Positions 56,640 through 63,415 of a stretch of DNA of 64,000 nt are shown here, piece after piece (within the stretch, counting starts at the first letter, position 1; each line of letters starts with the position of its first letter). Origin of the DNA: Nocardioides sp. (GTDB taxonomy: Bacteria; Actinomycetota; Actinomycetes; Propionibacteriales; Nocardioidaceae); assembly GCA_020636915.1 (NCBI GenBank), contig JACJWV010000016.1, forward strand, positions 72,584 to 136,583. The letters run 5' to 3'. The position numbers were made by a program, and so were the translations under genes. The notes beneath the pieces were generated by a model. That model was given only the letters and a program-made list of their open reading frames with translations. It did no database searches and was not told the origin of the DNA.

Positions 56640-57358
56640 GACGCGTCACCCCGGTCCTGGCGCACGATGGCGAGGAAGGCGGCCTCGACGTCGTCGACGC
56701 CGGCACGCTGCTTGATGTCGTCCGGTGACCCGTCGGCGATGATCCGGCCCTCCCGCATCAGCAGGAGTCTGTCGCAGCGCTCGGCCTCGTCCATGACGTG
56801 GCTGGAGACGAAGACCGCCACGCCGCTGTCGGCCAGCTGGTGGAACAGGGTCCACAGCTCCTCGCGCAGCACCGGGTCCAAGCCGACGGTGGGCTCGTCG
56901 AGGACCAGCAGCTCGGGCTCGCCGAGCAGCGCGACCGCGAGGCTGGCACGGGACCGCTGGCCACCGCTCAGGCGCCCGACCACGTCGTCGGCGTACTCCT
57001 CCAGGTCGACCGACGCGACCGCCCGGTCGACGTGGTCGCGGCCGGCGCCGAGCACGCGCGCGAAGAACCGGAGGTTCTCGGCGACGGTGAGGTCGTCGTA
57101 CACGCTCACGGCCTGGGTGACGTAGCCGACCCGGTCGCGTAGCGGGGCGCTGCCCGCCGGTTTGCCGAAGACCTCGACCGACCCGTCCGCGATGCGCTGC
57201 ACCCCGACCAGGCAGCGCATCAATGTGGACTTCCCGCACCCGGACGGCCCCAGCAGCCCGGTCACGCCCCCGCCGATGGCCAGGTCGAGGTGCTCGAGCA
57301 CCGTGTGGCGCCCCCGCACGACGTGCAGGTCGCGGATCTCCACCGCGTTATTCATCAT
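56636..57358 (-). CDS. ABC transporter ATP-binding protein
   Basis: ATPase of the ABC-2 exporter, 240 residues. Walker A LLGPSGCGKSTLMRCL, signature RLSGGQRSRASLAVAL, Walker B ELLVLDEPTVGLDP and switch His SSHVMDEAERCD are complete. ATG 57358 or 57355; both sit inside a dyad that may be an operator, directly after a CATAAT -10-like box. Second gene of the TetR-linked exporter. Confidence 0.94.
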   Translation of the reverse strand: MMNNAVEIRDLHVVRGRHTVLEHLDLAIGGGVTGLLGPSGCGKSTLMRCLVGVQRIADGSVEVFGKPAGSAPLRDRVGYVTQAVSVYDDLTVAENLRFFARVLGAGRDHVDRAVASVDLEEYADDVVGRLSGGQRSRASLAVALLGEPELLVLDEPTVGLDPVLREELWTLFHQLADSGVAVFVSSHVMDEAERCDRLLLMREGRIIADGSPDDIKQRAGVDDVEAAFLAIVRQDRGDAS

Positions 57359-57369
57359 GCGTTGAATTA
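57348..57369. promoter_or_regulatory. Candidate operator at the ABC exporter start
   Basis: TTATTCA-N8-TGAATTA covers the start codons and the CATAAT -10 region of the exporter, an AT-rich island in GC-rich surroundings. Likely bound by the TetR protein encoded upstream. Confidence 0.45.
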
Positions 57370-57388
57370 TGCCTCCGCGCGGGCGCTC

Positions 57389-57530
57389 CCGACAAGTGCC
57401 GGAATCCCCCGGTCGCCCGGGGAAACCGTCCTTTGCGCGGGTCGCCGGCCCGGACTCCGCGGGCAATTCCTGGACTTCGTGGGTGTTGCACCACCCGACA
57501 AGTCCAGGGATCCCCGGCCGGCCGGGGAAA
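57389..57530. repeat. Palindromic repeat C, two units
   Basis: Unit 1 (from 57389) and unit 2 (from 57495) both read CCGACAAGTsCmrG, then a hairpin (CCCCCGG...CCGGGG; CCCCGGCCGGCCGGGG at 57512-57527) and GAAACC. Unit 2 is also the right half of a hairpin 57469-57508 with arms CCTGGACTT/AAGTCCAGG and GGGTG/CACCC. Confidence 0.65.
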
Positions 57531-57546
57531 CCTGCTGCAGCGATCC

Positions 57547-58143
57547 CTACGGCAGCGGCCCGGTGAGGTAGCGCTGCAGCGTCGGCGCGTACACCGCCAC
57601 GAGGTCCTCGGCCGGCATCGAGGCGAGCGGCTCGACGCCGACGACGTAGCGCAGCACGACCAGGCCGACGAGCTGCGACGCGACCAGCGGCAACCGGCGT
57701 TCGGGCTCGTCGATGCCGAGGCCGGCGCCGACCGGGCCGAGCACCATCCGCAGGAAGCCGTCCTGCACCAGCTGCGCACCACCCGGGTCGAGGATGCCGC
57801 GCACCAGCGCGAGCAGCGGGGTGCGCGTGTGCTCGTCGTCCCACACCGAGACGAACAGGCGCATCAGCTGTTCGCCGGCGTCGTCGACACCGCCCTCGAT
57901 CACGGGCCGCACCACCACGCGCGGGTCGACGGGCAGCTCGAGCGCGGCGATGAAGAGGTCGTCCTTGCTGCCGAAGTAGTGGTGGACCAGGGCGGCGTCG
58001 ACCCCGGCCTCCGCCGCGACCGCGCGCATCGAGGTACCGGCGAAGCCGTGGGCGGCGAAGAGCGAGCGCGCCGCCGCCAGGATCGCGGCGCGCGTGTCCG
58101 GCGCTCCCGGACGGCGGCCGCGCCGCGGTGCCGCCGACGTCAC
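57547..58143 (-). CDS. TetR family transcriptional regulator
   Basis: 198 residues. HTH in TRAAILAAARSLFAAHGF and MRAVAAEAGVDAALVHHYFG, followed by a helical ligand domain. GTG 58143 overlaps the isomerase stop as GTGA. It lies upstream of the ABC exporter on the same strand, the usual layout for a local repressor of that exporter. The 188-bp gap contains repeat C and the candidate operator. Confidence 0.9.
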   Translation of the reverse strand: MTSAAPRRGRRPGAPDTRAAILAAARSLFAAHGFAGTSMRAVAAEAGVDAALVHHYFGSKDDLFIAALELPVDPRVVVRPVIEGGVDDAGEQLMRLFVSVWDDEHTRTPLLALVRGILDPGGAQLVQDGFLRMVLGPVGAGLGIDEPERRLPLVASQLVGLVVLRYVVGVEPLASMPAEDLVAVYAPTLQRYLTGPLP

Positions 58144-58931
58144 GGCGTGCCCACCGCCGAGTGCTCGCGCGCGAACTCCAGCGACTCCCGCAGGTCGGTC
58201 TCCCGCTCGGCGCTGTCGCGGCACTTGCGGGTGTTGATCTCGACGACGATCTCGCCGCCGAACCCGACCTTGGCGAGGTGGCGCAGGAACGGCGCCGCGC
58301 CCATCGAGCCGCGCCCCGGGACCAGGTGCTCGTCCTTGGCCGAGCCGGTCCCGTCGGTGAGGTGGATGTGCCGCAGCCGGTCGCCGAGGCGCTTGGCCAT
58401 CAGGATCGGGTCGGACTGTGCGATCGCCGCGTGGGAGAGGTCGATCGTGGTGTTGGCGTAGGGCTCCTCCGAGGGGTCCCAGCCGGGCAGGTACATCTCC
58501 ATCCCGCGCCGCGACGAGGCCCGCCACGGGTACATGTTCTCGACGGCGAAGGCGATGCCGGTCGACGCCTCAAGGGCCGCGATGCCCTCGACGAAGCCGG
58601 CGGCGTACGTCTTCTGCCACCGGAACGGCGGGTGCACGACGACCACCTCCGCGCCGACGGCCTCGGCCATCTCGGCGGAGCGCTCGAGCTTGCCCCACGG
58701 CTCGGTGCCCCAGACCCGCTGGGTGAAGAGCAGGCAGGGCGCGTGCACGGCGGCGATCGGGATGCCGTGGTGCTCGGAGAGCTGCCGGACCGCCGAGGTC
58801 TGCTGGCTCAGCGCGTCGATGCCGACCATCACCTCGATCGTGTCGTAACCCAGCGAGGCGGCGTAGGAGAAGGCGTGGGCCGAGGACTCGGGGTAGACCG
58901 AGACCGTCGAGAGGCCGATGCGCGGGGCCAT
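58140..58931 (-). CDS. Sugar phosphate isomerase/epimerase (AP endonuclease 2 TIM barrel)
   Basis: TIM-barrel protein of the xylose-isomerase-like family, 263 residues. GLSTVSVYPESSAHAFSYAA start, then metal-site candidates EVMVGIDAL, VVVVHPPFRWQ, AVENMYPW, TTIDLSHAAIAQ, RHIHLTDGTGS and EIVVEINTRK. Substrate unknown. ATG 58931 overlaps the Ppx/GppA stop by one base. Confidence 0.85.
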   Translation of the reverse strand: MAPRIGLSTVSVYPESSAHAFSYAASLGYDTIEVMVGIDALSQQTSAVRQLSEHHGIPIAAVHAPCLLFTQRVWGTEPWGKLERSAEMAEAVGAEVVVVHPPFRWQKTYAAGFVEGIAALEASTGIAFAVENMYPWRASSRRGMEMYLPGWDPSEEPYANTTIDLSHAAIAQSDPILMAKRLGDRLRHIHLTDGTGSAKDEHLVPGRGSMGAAPFLRHLAKVGFGGEIVVEINTRKCRDSAERETDLRESLEFAREHSAVGTP

Positions 58932-59866
58932 CAGAGGCCGGCCGTGATCTGGTCGAGCCGCTCGAGGATCACACCCTCGCGCAGGGCCCACGGACAGATC
59001 TCCAGGGCAGGCAGCTCGAAGATGTCCATGACGGCCTCGGCCACCAGCGCCCCCGGCACCACCTGGTGGGACCGGCTCGGCGAGACGCCGGGCAGGTCCG
59101 CCAGCTCCGCGGGAGTCATCGCGACCAGCTTCGGGATCCACTGGGTCAGGGTGTCCAGCGGCAGCGAACGCGGGACGAGCGGACCGTCGGCGGACGGCGC
59201 CGCGCCGCAGATGCGGGCCAGGGAGCGGAACGTCTTGGAGGTCGCCGCGGCGTGGTCGGGGGTGCCGGCACGCAGCAGGCGGCCGGCATCGCGGGCGATG
59301 TCGGCGCGGATCTGGCGGCGCAGGCCGCGGACGGTCTCCTCGTCGGGCTTCCCGCCGGCGAAGTGCTGGCGCGCGAGCCGGGCGGCACCCAGCGGGAGCG
59401 ACCAGGCGACGTCGGGCTCCTCGTCGGAGCCACCGGCGATCTCCAGCGAGCCGCCACCGATGTCGAACACGGAGAGCCGTCCCGCGGACCAGCCGAACCA
59501 CCGGCGTACGGCGAGGAAGGTCAACCGCGCCTCGTCCTCGCCCGACAGCACCGCGATGTCCTGGCCGGTGCGCTGGCGCACCTCGGCCAGCACCGCCTCG
59601 CTGTTGACCGCGTCGCGCACCGCCGAGGTCGCGAAGGCGAGCATGTCCTCGCTGCCCTTGTCCTCGGCCACGCGCAGCGCCTGGGCGGTGAAGCCGCTGA
59701 GCGCGTCCACGCCGGCCGGCGCCACCGCCCCGGCCTCGTCGAGGTGCTCGGCGAGGCGCAGCGGCTGCTTGTAGGAGTACGCCGGGAGGGGCGCCGCTCC
59801 GCGGTGCGCGTCCACCACCAGCAGGTGTCCGGTGTTGGAGCCGATGTCGAGCACGCCCAGGCGCAT
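58931..59866 (-). CDS. Ppx/GppA family phosphatase
   Basis: Exopolyphosphatase / pppGpp phosphatase family, actin-like ATPase fold, 311 residues. Motifs: VLDIGSNTGHLLVVD (phosphate 1), AFATSAVRDAVNSEAVL, LSGEDEARLTFLAV and VFDIGGGSLEIAGG. In actinobacteria this short form acts on polyphosphate or ppGpp-type substrates; which one is not visible. ATG 59866 lies 6 nt after TAGCGT. It heads a unit with the isomerase and TetR genes. Confidence 0.92.
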   Translation of the reverse strand: MRLGVLDIGSNTGHLLVVDAHRGAAPLPAYSYKQPLRLAEHLDEAGAVAPAGVDALSGFTAQALRVAEDKGSEDMLAFATSAVRDAVNSEAVLAEVRQRTGQDIAVLSGEDEARLTFLAVRRWFGWSAGRLSVFDIGGGSLEIAGGSDEEPDVAWSLPLGAARLARQHFAGGKPDEETVRGLRRQIRADIARDAGRLLRAGTPDHAAATSKTFRSLARICGAAPSADGPLVPRSLPLDTLTQWIPKLVAMTPAELADLPGVSPSRSHQVVPGALVAEAVMDIFELPALEICPWALREGVILERLDQITAGL

Positions 59867-59872
59867 GGCTCA

Positions 59873-59878
59873 ACGCTA
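59873..59878 (-). promoter_or_regulatory. -10 box for the Ppx/GppA gene
   Basis: TAGCGT on the minus strand, 6-nt spacer, ATG 59866. Leaderless pattern. Confidence 0.55.
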
Positions 59879-59937
59879 CTAGGGCACTCGGTCCGAGCCC
59901 GCGAGGACCGAGGAACACGCGCTGGGTCGAGTGGCCC

Positions 59938-59960
59938 CGCGACCGAGGCACGAGGTCGCG
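59938..59960. repeat. 23-bp hairpin repeat with GAGGCACGA loop (copy 2)
   Basis: CGCGACC, loop GAGGCACGA, GGTCGCG. Flanks (GTCGAGTGGCC before; ACAGGCGTACC after) resemble those of the other copies. Confidence 0.6.
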
Positions 59961-59993
59961 ACAGGCGTACCGGGACCGCTCCCTGACGCCACG

Positions 59994-59999
59994 TAGGGT
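59994..59999 (+). promoter_or_regulatory. -10 box for the Cys-rich protein gene
   Basis: TAGGGT, 6-nt spacer, GTG 60006. Leaderless pattern. Confidence 0.55.
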
Positions 60000-60005
60000 T
60001 GGTCC

Positions 60006-60782
60006 GTGCCCGAGGTCGATCTGGTGTTCCCGCGTGCCCATGTCGAGTTCGTCAACCCGGCCGACGAGTCCGAGGTCCTGCGGTGCGACCTGACCTGGCT
60101 CACGTCGAGCTACAAGTGCATCTTCGGCGAGGGCTGCCAGGGCATCTACGCCGACGCACCGGACGTCGGCTGCTGCACGCTGGGCGCGCACTTCGCCGAC
60201 GAGGACGACGAGAAGCGGGTCGCCGCGTTCGTCGGGATGCTCGACGAGGAGCTGTGGCAGCAGAAGCCCGCCGGCAAGGTCCGCAAGCGCGACTGGATCG
60301 AGGTCGACGAGGACGGCGAGCGCAAGACCCGCGTCACGACCGTCGACGGCCAGCAGGCGTGCGTGTTCCACAACCGGACCGACTTCGCTCCGTCGTCCGG
60401 GCAGGGCGGCGCCGGGTGCGCCCTCCACGCCCTGGCCTTCAGGCTCGGGAAGAACCCGGTCGAGACCAAGCCGGACGTGTGCTGGCAGCTCCCGATCCGC
60501 CGGACCTTCCGCGAGGTCGAGCGCCAGGACGGCAGCCGCTACACCGAGGTGAGCATCGGGGAGTACGACCGGCGCGGTTGGGGACCGGGGGGTCACGACC
60601 TCGACTGGTACTGCTCGGGGAACACCGAGGCGCACGTCGCCGTGGAGCCCGTCTACGTCACTCACGAGGCCGAGCTCACCGAGCTGATGGGGCGCCCGGC
60701 GTACGAGGAGCTCGTGCGCCACTGCGACGCACACCTGCGCTCGCGGTCCGCGCTGGCGCTGCACCCTGCCGACCCGCGCTGA
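60006..60782 (+). CDS. Cys-rich protein, YkgJ/DUF3109-like
   Basis: 258 residues, rich in Cys: VLRCDLTWL, YKCIFGEGCQGI, VGCCTLGAHF, GAGCALHALAF, DVCWQLPIRR and DWYCSGN. The CALHALAFRLGKNP / CWQLPIR spacing resembles the metal-binding YkgJ/DUF3109 cysteine cluster. A metal- or iron-sulfur-binding role is inferred. GTG 60006 is supported by the promoter. Confidence 0.75.
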   Translation: MPEVDLVFPRAHVEFVNPADESEVLRCDLTWLTSSYKCIFGEGCQGIYADAPDVGCCTLGAHFADEDDEKRVAAFVGMLDEELWQQKPAGKVRKRDWIEVDEDGERKTRVTTVDGQQACVFHNRTDFAPSSGQGGAGCALHALAFRLGKNPVETKPDVCWQLPIRRTFREVERQDGSRYTEVSIGEYDRRGWGPGGHDLDWYCSGNTEAHVAVEPVYVTHEAELTELMGRPAYEELVRHCDAHLRSRSALALHPADPR

Positions 60783-60883
60783 GCCCGACCGCAGCACGGA
60801 GGGGGCCTGTCGAGAACGTCTCGACGTCAAGAGACACCGACCCCGGTGTCGCCGGTCGCCGGGACGAATCCGAGAATTCAGGC

Positions 60884-61522
60884 ATGCGCCTGGACCATCT
60901 CTCTTTCGCAGCAGGACCGGATGGCCTCGCCAGCACTGCCCAGCGCATCGGGGGTCTGCTCGGCAAGGACTTCGTCGACGGTGGTGTCCACGCTCGATTC
61001 GGGACCCGCAACATGATCCTGCCGCTCGCCGGCAACACCTACCTCGAGATCGTGGAGGTGCTCGACCACCCCGCTTCCGACAAGGCTCCCTTCGGCCAGG
61101 CGGTGCGGGCCCGCTCCGCCCTGGGCGGGGGCTGGCTGGGCTGGGTCGTCGCCGTCGATGACATCTCCGTCGTCGAGCAGCGGCTCGGCCGCGAGGCGGC
61201 GCATGGCAACCGCCACCGCCCCGACGGCAGCGAGCTGGCCTGGAAGCAGATCGGCGTCAACGGGCTGATCGCCGACCCGCAGCTGCCGTTCTTCATCGAG
61301 TGGGAGTCCCCCGCCGAGATGCACCCGAGCGCCGGCGCGGACCCCGAGTTCTCCCTGGCCTGCCTGGAGATCGCGGGCGACCCGCACCGGGTCAGCGAGT
61401 GGCTGGGGGAGACCGTCGAGGCGCCGCTCGAGGACGTCAAGGTCGAGTGGGTCGCCCCCAACGGCACCCCGGGCATCATCGCCGTCCAGGTTCAGACCCC
61501 GAACGGGCTCGTCCGCCTGTGA
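60884..61522 (+). CDS. VOC family (glyoxalase-like) protein
   Basis: 212 residues. The N-terminal half MRLDHLSFAAGPDGL, then GTRNMILPLAGNTYLEIVEV, and PFFIEWESPAEMHP are typical of the glyoxalase-like VOC fold with potential metal ligands His 5 and Glu residues. Two VOC-like halves seem present. Substrate unknown. ATG 60884; a GAGAAT box 6 nt upstream suggests a leaderless mRNA. Confidence 0.85.
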   Translation: MRLDHLSFAAGPDGLASTAQRIGGLLGKDFVDGGVHARFGTRNMILPLAGNTYLEIVEVLDHPASDKAPFGQAVRARSALGGGWLGWVVAVDDISVVEQRLGREAAHGNRHRPDGSELAWKQIGVNGLIADPQLPFFIEWESPAEMHPSAGADPEFSLACLEIAGDPHRVSEWLGETVEAPLEDVKVEWVAPNGTPGIIAVQVQTPNGLVRL

Positions 61523-61529
61523 AGGAGCA

Positions 61530-61550
61530 GGCACGCGCGAAGCGCGTGCC
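61530..61550. terminator. Perfect hairpin after the VOC gene
   Basis: GGCACGCGC, loop GAA, GCGCGTGCC: 9 perfect base pairs, 8 bp after the stop codon. No U-tract. Confidence 0.6.
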
Positions 61551-61575
61551 GTCGCGAACCAGGTTGAGCAAGCCC

Positions 61576-61598
61576 CACGACCGAGGGACGAGGTCGTG
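61576..61598. repeat. 23-bp hairpin repeat with GAGGGACGA loop (copy 3)
   Basis: CACGACC, loop GAGGGACGA, GGTCGTG. The last three bases of the right arm are the GTG assigned as the methyltransferase start. Confidence 0.6.
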
Positions 61599-62306
61599 AC
61601 GGGCGCTTCGACACCAGCGCTCCCCGGCGCCCGACCGAGCCCCAACATCTGGCACCACACCGCGGTCTACGAGGTCGAGAACCGCGCCGTCGACCCTGAT
61701 GGCGCGATCGAGGCGGCCATGCTCGCCGTCGCCTCCTGGGACGGCCGGGCCGTGCTCGACGTGGGGTGCGGGACCGGGTTCCACCTCCCGGCCTTCGCGC
61801 GCACGGCGTCGAGCGTGGTCGGCGTGGAGCCGCACGGCGACCTCGTGGCTCTCGCGCGGCGCCGCACCCGGCGGCTGCCGCAGGTCTCGGTGCTGCAGGG
61901 GACGGCGCAGGAGCTCCCGCTCCCCGACGCGTCCGTCGACGTGGCGCACGCCCGGTGGGCGTACTTCTTCGGCCCCGGCAGCGAGCCCGGCCTGGCCGAG
62001 CTGGCGCGCGTCGTACGACGGGGCGGAACGGCGTTCGTGGTCGACAACGACCCCACCCGGTCAACGTTCGGGTCGTGGTTCCGCCGCGGGTTCCCGGACG
62101 TGGACCCGGCCGCGGTCGGGAGGTTCTGGTCGACCCACGGGTGGACGCGGACCCCGGTCGACATGCGCTGGAGCTTCACCTCGCGCGCTGACCTCGAGGC
62201 GGTCGTGCGCATCGAGCTCCCGGGGCCCGCGGCGGAGGACGCCCTGGCCTCGCACGAGGGCACCGAGGTCGACTACGCCGTCAACCTGTGGTGGCGTCGC
62301 TACTGA
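61596..62306 (+). CDS. Class I SAM-dependent methyltransferase
   Basis: 236 residues. SAM-binding motif AVLDVGCGTGFHLPAFA near residue 53, acidic loop VVGVEPHGDLV, and motif III-like LARVVRRGGTAFVVDND. The substrate is not predictable. The GTG start lies in the stem of a hairpin repeat, so the first ~12 residues (TGASTPALPGAR) may not be native; NIWHHTAVYEVENRAVD looks like the conserved beginning. Confidence 0.85.
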   Translation: MTGASTPALPGARPSPNIWHHTAVYEVENRAVDPDGAIEAAMLAVASWDGRAVLDVGCGTGFHLPAFARTASSVVGVEPHGDLVALARRRTRRLPQVSVLQGTAQELPLPDASVDVAHARWAYFFGPGSEPGLAELARVVRRGGTAFVVDNDPTRSTFGSWFRRGFPDVDPAAVGRFWSTHGWTRTPVDMRWSFTSRADLEAVVRIELPGPAAEDALASHEGTEVDYAVNLWWRRY

Positions 62307-62340
62307 GCGACCCGGCGTCGCCACCCGCCCTCGCCGATCG

Positions 62341-62553
62341 GACGTCATCCGATTCGGCTGCCCGGACCACCTGCTCGCATGACGTCCCGCGCAGCGTCAT
62401 CCGAACCGGTCGCCCGCACGACCAGCTCGCATGACCTCCCCGCGGGGGTCCCCCGCGACGTCATCCGGACCGGCTGCCTGCACGACCAGCTCGCATGACG
62501 TCCCCGCGACGTCATCCGGACCGGCTGCCCGCACGACCAGCTCGCACGACCTC
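62341..62553. repeat. 46-bp repeat array C, four units
   Basis: Units at 62341-62386, 62393-62438, 62457-62502 and 62508-62553, all exactly 46 bp with 6-18-bp spacers. Ends are GACGTCAT (one AGCGTCAT) and ATGACGTC, ATGACCTC or ACGACCTC. The interiors share CGGCTGCC/CGGTCGCC and ACGACCAGCTCGC. The array fills the ~300-bp gap before the ion-channel gene. Confidence 0.85.
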
Positions 62554-62610
62554 CGGACGGCGACCCGCCGATGCCCTAGCCTGCGACCGGGGCCGAAGGA
62601 AGGGCAGTGG

Positions 62611-63408
62611 ATGGAGCGTCGTACGCCGGCGGACACGCAGAGCAACGCCTACGAGCTGTTCATCCTCGTCCTCACCGTCTACTCGCTGCTCATCATGGTC
62701 GCGCTGGTGCTGCCCGACATCTCCGCGTCCACCCGGCAGCTGCTCGGCGTCTACGACAACGGCATCTGCCTGGTGTTCCTCGGCGACTTCACGCTCCGGC
62801 TGGTCAGGGCTCCGTCGAAGCGGACCTACTTCTTCGCCGAGCGCGGGTGGCTGGACCTGCTCGGCTCGATCCCCAGCTTCGGGTTCTTCCGCTTCTCCGC
62901 CCTCTTCCGGCTGGCGCGGTTGAGCCGGCTGGCCCGCATCACCCGGCTGTTCCGAGGCCAGCGCAAGAACGAGATCGTGCGCGACATCGTGAGCAACCGG
63001 GGACAGTACGCCGGCTTCGTGACGTTCCTGACCGCGTTCCTCGTGCTGTCGATCTCGTCGGTGCTCGTGCTCCAGCTCGAGAGCAGCTCACCGGACGCCA
63101 ACATCACCACCGGTGGCGACTCGCTGTGGTGGTCGGCGGTCACCCTCACCACCGTCGGGTACGGCGACTACTACCCGGTCACGGGCGGCGGGCGGATCGT
63201 GGCCTCCGTCGTGATGCTGGTGGGCGTCGGCATCATCGCGTCGCTCGCCAGCATCCTGGCGCGGATCATGGTGCCGACCGACGACGACGCCGACCTCCCC
63301 GCGGTCGCGGACACCGAGGTCGCGCGGCAGCTCGAGGAGCTCCGCCGGGAGGTCGCGCTGCTGCGCCAGGAGCTCGGCCGCCGGCCGACCGACCAGGAGG
63401 GCGCGTGA
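62611..63408 (+). CDS. Voltage-gated-type potassium channel
   Basis: 265 residues, six-helix K+ channel. S1 FILVLTVYSLLIMVALVLP; S4-like FRLARLSRLARITRLFR with Arg every third or fourth residue; S5 FLTAFLVLSISSVLVLQL; pore loop WWSAVTLTTVGYGDYYPVT with the selectivity filter TVGYGD; S6 VMLVGVGIIASLASILARI. The end (EVARQLEELRREVALLRQEL) is a coiled coil that could hold the tetramer. ATG 62611 with GAAGG upstream. Confidence 0.92.
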   Translation: MERRTPADTQSNAYELFILVLTVYSLLIMVALVLPDISASTRQLLGVYDNGICLVFLGDFTLRLVRAPSKRTYFFAERGWLDLLGSIPSFGFFRFSALFRLARLSRLARITRLFRGQRKNEIVRDIVSNRGQYAGFVTFLTAFLVLSISSVLVLQLESSSPDANITTGGDSLWWSAVTLTTVGYGDYYPVTGGGRIVASVVMLVGVGIIASLASILARIMVPTDDDADLPAVADTEVARQLEELRREVALLRQELGRRPTDQEGA

Positions 63409-63415
63409 CGGGCCG

